64,000 bases of DNA from ZC4RG20 sp963702105 (GTDB taxonomy: Bacteria; Pseudomonadota; Gammaproteobacteria; Steroidobacterales; Rariloculaceae), in contig OY969712.1 in the NCBI GenBank assembly GCA_963702105.1, forward strand, positions 1,798,001 to 1,862,000, given 5' to 3'. A program made the position numbers and the translations under genes. The notes under the pieces were generated by a model. That model saw nothing but the letters and a program-made list of their open reading frames with translations. It was not told where the DNA came from and did no database searches. The number at the start of each line of letters is the position of its first letter. The stretch's first letter is position 1. Of the stretch, positions 34,618 to 42,819 are shown piece by piece.

Positions 34618-35135
34618 GGACGAGGAATCGAAGCGTCCCGGGCCTCGCCGCTGCGATCGCGACGGCCGCCGTGCTCGCGACCGCCCTCGCGTTCGCAGCC
34701 GGACCCGCCGCCGCCAAGGAGACGAAGCTCAAGAGCGAGATCGTGGCGAGCGCCGACATCAATCCGAACCGCCACGATGCACCGCAGCCGGTCCTGATCC
34801 ACGTCTACTATCTCAAGCACGAAGACGGGTTCAAGCAGGCGAACTTCTCCGATCTCGTCGCGCCGAAGTCGCCGGTTCTCGGTGACGACCTCATCCGCCG
34901 TACGGAGCAGCTCGTGGGGCCCGGAGAGCAGGTCGAGCTCGACGGCAAGTTCGACGAAGCCACGCAGTTCATCGGCGTCGTCGCGGAGTTCACGAAGATC
35001 GACCAGGCCACGTGGCGAGCCGTCGCCGCCGTACCGGCCAAGAAGTGGACCGAGGTGCTGCGGCTCTTCAAGGGCAAGAAGCTGCAGGTTCGCGTACAGG
35101 GAACGACCGTAAGCTGCGCTATCGTCGAGGACTAG
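34614..35135 (+). CDS. tssJ: T6SS protein TssJ lacking the lipidation cysteine
   Basis: A 173-residue TssJ by order (tagH-tssJ-tssK) and by its core: SADINPNRHDAPQPVLIHVY, then FSDLVAPKSPVLGDD, QVELDGKFDEATQFIGVVAE. TssJ normally is an outer-membrane lipoprotein that anchors TssM. Here the N-terminus is a standard signal peptide (VLATALAFAAGPAAAKETK) with an AxA-like site and no Cys near the cleavage point; the only Cys is close to the C-terminus. The protein therefore appears to be soluble in the periplasm, or attached in another way. The start overlaps the tagH stop (ATGA). Confidence 0.88.
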   Translation: MRTRNRSVPGLAAAIATAAVLATALAFAAGPAAAKETKLKSEIVASADINPNRHDAPQPVLIHVYYLKHEDGFKQANFSDLVAPKSPVLGDDLIRRTEQLVGPGEQVELDGKFDEATQFIGVVAEFTKIDQATWRAVAAVPAKKWTEVLRLFKGKKLQVRVQGTTVSCAIVED

Positions 35136-35142
35136 CATCGGT

Positions 35143-36474
35143 ATGTCGTGGAAGAACAAAGTCGTCTGGTCCGAGGGTCTTTTCCTGCAGCCGCAGCATT
35201 TCCAGCAGCACGACCGTTACGTCGAGTCTTACGTCGAAGGGCGCTGCCGCGGGCTTCGCAACAACGGCTGGGGCTTTACGGAGCTCAAGCTCGACGCGGC
35301 GCAGCTCGCGATCGGCAAGGTGGCCATAGCGAGCGCGAAGGGCGTGTTCCCGGACGGCACGCCGTTCGCCATCCCGGAGGACGATCGCGCGCCGCCGCCG
35401 CTCGATCTCGAGGACTCGATTCGCGAATGCCGAGTGTACCTCGCGTTGCCGGCCCGGCGGCTCGGCGAGCGCGAGGTCGCGAACGGCGAGCAGCGTGAAG
35501 GGCTCGCGCGCTACGTGCACCGGGAGTTCGAGACGCAGGATGCGACCTCGGACGCGCAGAGCGTCGCGCTCATGCGCGTCGGAACCCTGCGCACGCGCCT
35601 GTTGCTCGAGACCGACCAGCGCGCGGAGTACGCGTGCATGGGGGCTGCGCACGTCGTCGAGGTCAAGGCGGACCGCGCGGTGTCCCTGCAGCAGACCTAC
35701 GTACCCCCGGTGCTCGACGTGCATGCTTCGACCGTGCTCTCCGGCTACGTCAACGAGCTGCACGGCCTCCTGCACCATCGCGCCGAGGCGCTCGCCGGGC
35801 GCGTCTCCGCCTCCGGTCGTGGGGGTGCAGCCGAGATCGCCGAGTTCCTGTTGCTGCAGGCGGTCAACCGTTATGAGCCCGTGCTCGCGCATCTGGCCTC
35901 GCTAGGCGGCCTGCACCCAGAGGATCTCTACCGGCTGCTGGTCGGGATCGCGGGCGAGCTCGCGACCTTCACGAGCCCCGCCAAAAGGCCCGGGGAGTTT
36001 CCGGCGTATCGGCACGACGACCTCAAGGCTACGTTCGACCCGGTCATGACGGCGCTGCGCGAGTCGCTCGGCACGGTCATCGAGCAGAGAGCCGTGCAGA
36101 TCCCGCTGCGCGAGCCTCGCTACGGCATCTATGCGGCGCCGCTCGCAGATCGGTCGCTGCTCGGTACCGCGAGCTTCGTGCTCGCGGTTCGCGCCGACAT
36201 GCCCTCCGAGGAGCTGCGCAGGCGCTTTCCGGCGCAGACGAAGATCGGCTCGGTCGAGAAGATTCGCGACCTCGTCAACGCCCAGCTGCCCGGCGTCGTG
36301 ATCCGGCCCGTTCCCGTCGCGCCGCGGCAGATTCCTTATCATGCCGACTACACGTACTTCGAGCTCGACCGCGCGAGCGATTACTGGCCGAGCCAGCAGT
36401 CGGGCGGCTTCGCGATTCACGTGAGCGGCGAGTACCGCGGCCTCGACATGCAGTTCTGGGCGATCCGGTCATGA
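35143..36474 (+). CDS. tssK: T6SS baseplate-membrane linker TssK
   Basis: A 443-residue protein starting MSWKNKVVWSEGLFLQPQHF, which is the TssK signature, with family blocks YVNELHGLLHHRAEALAG and PAYRHDDLKATFDPVM. Trimeric TssK joins the baseplate wedges to the cytoplasmic parts of TssL and TssM. It starts 7 bases after tssJ and overlaps tssL by 4 bases (ATGA), so the block is one operon. Confidence 0.95.
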   Translation: MSWKNKVVWSEGLFLQPQHFQQHDRYVESYVEGRCRGLRNNGWGFTELKLDAAQLAIGKVAIASAKGVFPDGTPFAIPEDDRAPPPLDLEDSIRECRVYLALPARRLGEREVANGEQREGLARYVHREFETQDATSDAQSVALMRVGTLRTRLLLETDQRAEYACMGAAHVVEVKADRAVSLQQTYVPPVLDVHASTVLSGYVNELHGLLHHRAEALAGRVSASGRGGAAEIAEFLLLQAVNRYEPVLAHLASLGGLHPEDLYRLLVGIAGELATFTSPAKRPGEFPAYRHDDLKATFDPVMTALRESLGTVIEQRAVQIPLREPRYGIYAAPLADRSLLGTASFVLAVRADMPSEELRRRFPAQTKIGSVEKIRDLVNAQLPGVVIRPVPVAPRQIPYHADYTYFELDRASDYWPSQQSGGFAIHVSGEYRGLDMQFWAIRS

Positions 36475-37797
36475 CCGACGACCCGTTCTTCGGGGGCGGC
36501 GACCGCACTGTGCTGCGGCCGACGCCCGGCGGCCGGCAGCGCCCGGCTGCGCCCGCGCCCGCGCCGCGAGGCGGCGCAGCACCCGGCGGCGGACACTTCG
36601 GCCCCGCGCCGGCGGCCGGCGCCCTGCAGCGCACGGACGCCGCCGACGTGAATCCGCTCGCGGGGGCCGCGGCGCCGCTGTTGGGGCTCGCGGCGCGCCT
36701 CGGCGCCACGGTCCACCACCCCGATCCCGGTGGGCTGTTCCGACAGGTCGCGCAGGAGATCAAGAACTTCGAAGCGGCCGCGCAGGCGGCGGGCGAGCGT
36801 CCGGAGGCCGTGGTCGCGGCGCGCTACGCCCTGTGCACGCTGCTCGACGAGGCCGTCCTGAACACGCCCTGGGGCAGCCAGAGCGTCTGGGCGAATCAAA
36901 CGCTGCTCAACGTCTTTCACAATGAGGGCTGGGGCGGCGAGAAGTTTTTCCAGATCCTCGACCGTCTCCTGCAGCAACCCGCGGCCAATCTCGATCTGCT
37001 CGAGCTCATGTATCTGTGCATGGCCATGGGGCTGCAAGGGAAGTACCGCGTTCAGGCCGCGGGCCGCGCGCAGCTCGACGCCGTCGAGGCCAACGTGCTC
37101 CAGGTCATTCGGCTGCATCGCGGCGACGTTCGAGCGCGAGCTCTCGCCGCATTGGAAAGGCGTCGAGGACGCGCGCCCGAAGCTCGCGCGCTTCGTGCCG
37201 CTGTGGGTCGTCGCCGCGGTCGGTGCCGGGGTCGCGGTCCTCGTGTATTTCGGCCTGCTGTTGGCCCTGAACCGCGCCTCGGACCCGGTCGCCGTTCAGG
37301 TCGCCGCCCTCGGCCGCGATGTCGAGCCGCTGGTGCAGCGCCGCGCGGTCGTCGCGCCGCAGCCGACGACGCTCGCGAGTCTGCTGCACGACGACGCCGC
37401 AGCAGGCCGGCTCGACGTCACGAACCACAACGGCGCCGAGACGGTCGTGCTGCACGACGGCCTCTTCGAGTCGGGCAGTGCGGAGGTCGTGCCATCGCAG
37501 CGGCCCCTCGTCGAGTCCGTCGGCCGCGCGCTCAAGCAGCTGCCGGGCAACGTGCTGATCACGGGCCACACGGACGATCGGCCGATCCGCACGCTGCGCT
37601 TCCCTTCGAACTGGAAGCTCTCGACGAGCCGGGCCGAGGCCGTGCGCGCCATCCTCGCTCCGATCGTCGGCTCGGATCGCCTGCGCGCCGAAGGCCGCGC
37701 GGACACGGAGCCGCTCGTGCCGAACGACACGCCGGCGCATCGCTCGCAGAATCGCCGCGTCGAGATCACGCTCGAAGCGAGTCCGACGCGGGAGTGA
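36471..37797 (+). pseudogene. tssL: T6SS membrane protein TssL with OmpA-like domain, frameshifted
   Basis: The frame from 36471 gives the TssL (DotU/IcmH) cytoplasmic domain, including ALCTLLDEAVLNTPWGSQSV and a DRTVLRPTPGGR motif at residues 11-22. After LHRGD at 37127 the family block ERELSPHWKGVED, the membrane helix (PLWVVAAVGAGVAVLVYFG) and a C-terminal OmpA-like peptidoglycan-binding domain (ITGHTDDRP, NWKLSTSRAEAV, NRRVEI) continue in the next frame. Dropping one base of GACGTTC (37125-37131) restores a single protein of about 441 residues. TssL is essential, so a real mutation would disable the T6SS. Confidence 0.88.
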
Positions 37798-37802
37798 AGG
37801 TC

Positions 37803-40800
37803 ATGCTCAAGCTGCTCACGAACCGCTGGCTGATTCGCGTCCTCGGTTTCGCGGCCATCGCGTTCGTCGTGCTGCTCATCGGGCCGCTGTTCGCTTTCGG
37901 CGCCTGGCATCCGCTCGAGAGCCTGCCCGCGCGGGGCGTCCTGTTGCTGCTGATCCTCGTCGTTTGGATCGGCCGGCTCGTTCTGCGCGCCCAGAGCGTG
38001 AAGCGGGCGCAGAGTCAAATGGTGGACGCCTTGATGAAGGCCCCGGCCGCCGCGGCCGGGCCCGACGCCTCGGCCGAGGAGATCAAGACGCTCAAAGGGC
38101 GCTTCGAAGAGGCGCTCGCCGTGCTGCAAAAGGCGCGGGGCGGCAAGGGCCGCCTCAATCTATACGATCTGCCCTGGTACATCGTCATCGGCCCGCCCGG
38201 CGCCGGCAAGACGACGGCGCTCGTGAATTCGGGGCTGCGCTTCCCGCTCGGCGAGCGGTTCGGGCCCCAGGCGATCCGCGGCGTCGGCGGCACGCGCAAC
38301 TGCGACTGGTGGTTCACGGACGAGGCCGTGCTCATCGATACGGCCGGCCGTTATACGACGCAGGACAGCGATGCGCAGATAGACCGCGCCGCCTGGCTCG
38401 GCTTCCTGGATCTGCTCAAGAAGTACCGCAAGCGCAGGCCCATCAACGGCACGATCGTGGCCGTCTCGATTGCCGACCTCATGACGCAGAGCGAGGCCGC
38501 GCGCCGCGCGCACGCCGCGGCGATCAAGCAGCGCGTCATGGAGCTCGACAAGCACTTCGGGATTCGCTTTCCGGTCTACGTGACTTTTACCAAGTGCGAT
38601 CTCGTCGCGGGCTTCACGGAGTTTTTCGACGATCTCGGCAGGGCCGAGCGCGAGCAGGTCTGGGGTTTCACTTTCCGCTACTCCGACGACCCGGACGCGA
38701 ATCCCGTCACGGGATTCGACGGGGAGTTCGAAGCGCTGATTCGCCGCCTCAACGAGCGGCTGCTCGGTCGCGTGAGCCAGGAACCCGATACGGCCCGCCG
38801 TGCGCTGATCCACGGCTTTCCGAAGCAGATGGCCGCGCTCGAAGAGAGCCTTTCGACGTTCCTGAGGGAAGTATTCGAGAGCAGCCGTTACGAGACGGGC
38901 CCTTTGCTGCGCGGCGTCTACTTCACGAGCGGGACTCAGGAAGGCACGCCGATCGACCGCCTCATGGGCGCGCTCGCGCGCACGTTCCAGGTCGAGCAAG
39001 GCGTGCTGCCGGGACGCCAAGCCGCCGGCAAGAGCTACTTCATCACCAACGTCCTCAAGGCGCTCGCGTTCCGGGAAGCGAACCTCGCGGGGACGAACCG
39101 TCGGCTCGAGCTGCGCCGGGCGTGGCTGCAGAAGGGCGCCTACGTCGCGACGGCCGTCGTCGTCGTGCTCGCCGTGGCGGCGTGGCTTTTCTCCTACGCC
39201 GCGAACCGGGCCGAAATCCGCGCCGTCGCCGCGAGCGCCGAGCACGCCCGCAGCCTCGTCGCCGCCGTGGACCAGCACGACGTGAGCTTCGCCGCCGTTC
39301 TGCCGGCGCTCGACGCCGCGCGCGACCTGCCCGGCGGTTATGCCGATCGGCAGGCCGGGGGTTCCTGGCTGCGCGGCTTCGGCCTTTCGCAGTCCGGCAA
39401 GCTCGGCGACCAGGCCATCGCGAGTTACCGCCGCCTGTTGAATCAATTGCTCCTCTCGCGCGTCATGCTGCGCCTCGAGGGACAGCTGCAGCGCGGCGGC
39501 GGTCCTTCCCCTGACTACGCGTACGAGGCCTTGAAGGCCTATCTCATGCTCGACTCCAAGGAGCACTACGACTCCGACGCGATCAAGGCCTTCGTGCGTG
39601 CGGATTGGGCGGCCGCGCTGCCCGCGTCCCTGGCGGCCGCGCAGAGGCGGGCGCTCGACGCCCATCTCGACGCGCTCTTCGAGGAACGTCCGCTGCCGCT
39701 GCCGCTGCCGCTCAGCGATCCGGTCATCGCGGAAGCGCGCCGCGAGGTCGGGGCGATCCCGCTCGAGCAGCGTATCTACGGGCGGCTCAAGCGCACGTTC
39801 TCGGCGGACATCAAGGGCTTCGACGTGCGCGATGCGGCCGGCGGTCCCGCAGCCGAGCTCGTGTTCACTCGCAAGAGCGGCAAGCCGCTCGCAGATACTG
39901 TGCCGGCGCTCTTTACGAAGAGCGGCTATCAGAAGGTCTTCATCGGCAAGAGCCGGGAGCTCACGGCGGAGCTCGCGGGGGAGTCGTGGGTGCTCGGCGA
40001 GACCCAGGCGCCGGACAAGGATCAGCAGGAGCAGCTGCTCGCCCGCGTGCGCGAGCTCTATCTGGACGAATACGCGCAGCTGTACTCTTCGACGCTGCAG
40101 GACGTAACGCTCGCGCCATTCGCGACGGCCAGCGACGCCGCACGCGTCTTCAACATCCTCGCGCGGCCCAACGACTCCCCGCTGCTGCTCCTGCTCAAAG
40201 AGGTGGCGCGGCAAACGACACTCGACGCGCCGGATGCGGCGAACCTCGTCGCCCGCGCCGAGAGCAAGGCCGATCAACTGCGCCAGCGTCTGCAGCGCAT
40301 CCTCGGCACGACGGACCAGGTGCCGGACTCGCTGAGCGCGATGCTGGCCCGCAATACCGTCGAGGATCGCTTTCAGGCCCTGGATGCGCTGACCCTGCAG
40401 CCCCAGGGTCAGCCGCTCCCGGCCGATCACCTCATCGGTCTCATGCAGGAGCTCTATCAATACCTCAGCGTGGTCGTGGCCAGCGAAGCGGCCGGCGGCG
40501 CGCTGCCCCCGCAGGTCCAGCAGAACGGGCAGGCCGTCGTGCAGAAGCTGCGCACGGAAGCCGCGGCCGAGCCCGAGCTGCTCGTCGGCGATCTGCTCCG
40601 GACGGCGGCGGACCGGATCGCGGCGCTCACGACCGGCGACGTGAGAACGTACCTGAACGAGCTCTGGAAGTCGGGGCCGCTCGCCGTGTGCACACAGGCC
40701 ATCGCGGGCCGCTATCCGTTCGACTCGGGCAGCAAGGAGAGCGTGCGGCTCGAGGACTTCGGGCAGTTCTTCGGGTACGGAGGGGTCATGGACGGGTTCT

Positions 40801-41351
40801 TCAACACGAACCTGCGCCAATACGTCGATGCCTCGACATCCCCTTGGCGCAGCCGGCCGACGGCCAATGTGCCGATCCAGCTTTCCGCCGCCGCGCTGCA
40901 GGCGTTCGAATTGGCGGATCAGATCAAGCGCACGTTCTTCCGCCCCGGAAGCATGGCGCCCGCAATCGATTTCGATCTGCGGCCGCTCGAAATGAACACC
41001 ACGCTCGGCCGTTTTCTGCTCGATCTCGAAGGCGCGCAGATCGCCTATCAATTCGGGCCGCTGACCCCGGAGCTCATGCACTGGCCCGGTCCGAAGCCCG
41101 GCACGGGCGTCCGGCTCGAGTTCCTCGACCGCAAGACCGGCGCCACGGCCATGCAGCGCGTCGACGGTCCGTGGGCATGGTTCCAACTGCTCGACCGGGC
41201 CAAGCTCAAGGCGACGGGCACGCCCGAGCAATTCGAGGCCACGTTCTCGCAAGGCGGCCGCGACGTCGTCTACGAGCTCACGGCGCGCAGCGCGTTCAAT
41301 CCGTTCGCGCGCTCACAGCTCGAACGCTTTCGCTGCCCCGGCAGCCTGTGA
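37803..41351 (+). CDS. tssM: T6SS membrane complex protein TssM (IcmF)
   Basis: A 1182-residue inner-membrane protein. Two N-terminal helices are followed by a cytoplasmic GTPase-like domain with Walker A GPPGAGKTTAL (residues 130-140) and the DTAGRYTTQD block. A third helix (YVATAVVVVLAVAAWLFSY, about residues 446-464) leads to the large periplasmic part that contacts TssJ. The ATG at 37803 is chosen because GGGAG lies 8 bases upstream; the same frame is open through tssL only because of the shift there. Confidence 0.94.
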   Translation: MLKLLTNRWLIRVLGFAAIAFVVLLIGPLFAFGAWHPLESLPARGVLLLLILVVWIGRLVLRAQSVKRAQSQMVDALMKAPAAAAGPDASAEEIKTLKGRFEEALAVLQKARGGKGRLNLYDLPWYIVIGPPGAGKTTALVNSGLRFPLGERFGPQAIRGVGGTRNCDWWFTDEAVLIDTAGRYTTQDSDAQIDRAAWLGFLDLLKKYRKRRPINGTIVAVSIADLMTQSEAARRAHAAAIKQRVMELDKHFGIRFPVYVTFTKCDLVAGFTEFFDDLGRAEREQVWGFTFRYSDDPDANPVTGFDGEFEALIRRLNERLLGRVSQEPDTARRALIHGFPKQMAALEESLSTFLREVFESSRYETGPLLRGVYFTSGTQEGTPIDRLMGALARTFQVEQGVLPGRQAAGKSYFITNVLKALAFREANLAGTNRRLELRRAWLQKGAYVATAVVVVLAVAAWLFSYAANRAEIRAVAASAEHARSLVAAVDQHDVSFAAVLPALDAARDLPGGYADRQAGGSWLRGFGLSQSGKLGDQAIASYRRLLNQLLLSRVMLRLEGQLQRGGGPSPDYAYEALKAYLMLDSKEHYDSDAIKAFVRADWAAALPASLAAAQRRALDAHLDALFEERPLPLPLPLSDPVIAEARREVGAIPLEQRIYGRLKRTFSADIKGFDVRDAAGGPAAELVFTRKSGKPLADTVPALFTKSGYQKVFIGKSRELTAELAGESWVLGETQAPDKDQQEQLLARVRELYLDEYAQLYSSTLQDVTLAPFATASDAARVFNILARPNDSPLLLLLKEVARQTTLDAPDAANLVARAESKADQLRQRLQRILGTTDQVPDSLSAMLARNTVEDRFQALDALTLQPQGQPLPADHLIGLMQELYQYLSVVVASEAAGGALPPQVQQNGQAVVQKLRTEAAAEPELLVGDLLRTAADRIAALTTGDVRTYLNELWKSGPLAVCTQAIAGRYPFDSGSKESVRLEDFGQFFGYGGVMDGFFNTNLRQYVDASTSPWRSRPTANVPIQLSAAALQAFELADQIKRTFFRPGSMAPAIDFDLRPLEMNTTLGRFLLDLEGAQIAYQFGPLTPELMHWPGPKPGTGVRLEFLDRKTGATAMQRVDGPWAWFQLLDRAKLKATGTPEQFEATFSQGGRDVVYELTARSAFNPFARSQLERFRCPGSL

Positions 41352-41355
41352 ACGC

Positions 41356-42819
41356 ATGACGACACTTGCGAGCCCGGGCTTCTTCGGCAAGTTGCCGAGC
41401 CGGGGAGATTTCGTGAGCCGCCGCACGTCGAGCGACTTCTCCGGGCGTTGGGATGCGTGGCTGCAGGCTTGCGTCGGCGCGAGCCGCGCCGCGCTCGGCG
41501 ACGCCTGGCTCGACGTTTATCTCACGAGTCCCATCTGGCGCTTCGCGCTGGCACCAGGCGTGTGCGGCGAGCAGGCACAGCTCGGCGTCCTGATGCCGAG
41601 CGTGGACAAGGTCGGGCGCTATTTCCCCCTGGCGGCCGTCGTCGCGTGCGACGGAGCCGGCGGGCCGCTCGCGGTCGCGGCCGAGCTCGAGCCCTGGTAC
41701 GCGCAGGTCGAGACGCTCATGCTCGCGACGCTCGCCGAGACGCCGCTGGAGCTGGAGGACTTCGATCGCCGCCTCGCAGCGCTCGTGCCGTCCGCACCTG
41801 CCGCCGCAGAATGCGAGGCCGCCGAGCAGGGCGCGGTGAACGAGCGCGGCGAGCCGCGTCATCTGCGCGTCGCGGCGGGCAGGACCCTGCGCGAGGCGCT
41901 GCTGCCGCTCGGCATCGCCGCCCTCGAGACGGCCGGGTCGGCCCGTTCGTTCTGGTGGACGCAGGGTTCAGAGCGCGTCGAGCCCTGCATGCTTCTCGCC
42001 CACGAGCTGCCTTCGCCCGATGCCTTCGTCGCGCTGCTCGACGGCGAGTGGCGGCGGCACGGGTGGCGCTCCGAGGTCATCGGCGGTGCCGCAGCACCGC
42101 CCGCGCGCCTCGTCTTCGGCTCCGTTGCCGTCCGCTCGGCGGCGGTCAGCAACACCGGAAAGGTGCGCGAGCGCAACGAAGACGCCTGCGCCTCTCGAGA
42201 CGATCTCGGCGTCTGGGCCGTCGCCGATGGCCTCGGCGGGCATGAGGCCGGCGCGATCGCGAGCGGCATGGTCGCTTCCGTGGTCGCAGGGCTCGAACCC
42301 GGGCGGAGCTTCGACGAGCGCCTGGAACGCCTCTTGCTCGGGCTCGGCGTCGTGAACGGCTGCCTGCGGGTGCTCGCCGAGCGCGACCCCGCCGTCACCC
42401 TTGCGGGCAGCACGGTCGCAGCCCTTCTGATCGAAGGCGCGGCCGCGGCCTATGTATGGGTCGGCGACAGCCGCGTATACCGATGGCGGGAAGCCGGGCT
42501 CGAGCAGCTCTCGCGGGATCACTCCGAAGCGGCCGAAGGCGCGGACAATCACGTCATTACGCGGGCAGTCGGCGGCCGGGACTCGCTCGAGGCCGAGTCG
42601 GAGCGTACCGACGCGCGCCCCGGCGATCGCTTCCTGCTCTGCACGGATGGGGTCTACGGCGAGGTCGGCACCGACGAGATCGCGGCGGCCTTGGCATTGG
42701 CGGACCCTGAACAGGCCTGCGCCTACCTCGAGCGGGCCGTGCTCGCGGGCGAGGCGGCAGACAACTTTACGGCCGTCGTCGTCTGCATTGACGGCGCCGA
42801 AGGGACTCGGGCGGTATGA
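41356..42819 (+). CDS. tagF: Fused TagF and PP2C phosphatase PppA
   Basis: A 487-residue fusion. Residues 1 to about 245 are TagF (PGFFGKLPSRGDFVSRR, SPIWRFALAPGVCG, FWWTQGSER), a post-translational repressor of T6SS firing. Residues about 258-485 are a PP2C phosphatase with its metal-site motifs: VRERNEDA, VADGLGGHEAG, VGDSRVYRW, CTDGVYGE and DNFTAVVV. PppA reverses PpkA phosphorylation. A TagF-PppA fusion is known in Agrobacterium; in Pseudomonas they are separate. It ends in an ATGA overlap with ppkA. Confidence 0.93.
   Translation: MTTLASPGFFGKLPSRGDFVSRRTSSDFSGRWDAWLQACVGASRAALGDAWLDVYLTSPIWRFALAPGVCGEQAQLGVLMPSVDKVGRYFPLAAVVACDGAGGPLAVAAELEPWYAQVETLMLATLAETPLELEDFDRRLAALVPSAPAAAECEAAEQGAVNERGEPRHLRVAAGRTLREALLPLGIAALETAGSARSFWWTQGSERVEPCMLLAHELPSPDAFVALLDGEWRRHGWRSEVIGGAAAPPARLVFGSVAVRSAAVSNTGKVRERNEDACASRDDLGVWAVADGLGGHEAGAIASGMVASVVAGLEPGRSFDERLERLLLGLGVVNGCLRVLAERDPAVTLAGSTVAALLIEGAAAAYVWVGDSRVYRWREAGLEQLSRDHSEAAEGADNHVITRAVGGRDSLEAESERTDARPGDRFLLCTDGVYGEVGTDEIAAALALADPEQACAYLERAVLAGEAADNFTAVVVCIDGAEGTRAV

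Noticed and set aside
38160..41252. 1030-codon open frame on the minus strand
   Set aside because: Antisense to tssM; low-complexity Arg/Leu/Glu composition typical of a shadow of a high-GC gene; no family motif.
36471..41351. Single 1626-codon open frame across tssL and tssM
   Set aside because: It is open only because tssL shifts frame at 37128; between about 37130 and 37800 the frame has no TssL-like sequence, while the next frame encodes the rest of TssL. TssM starts at 37803.
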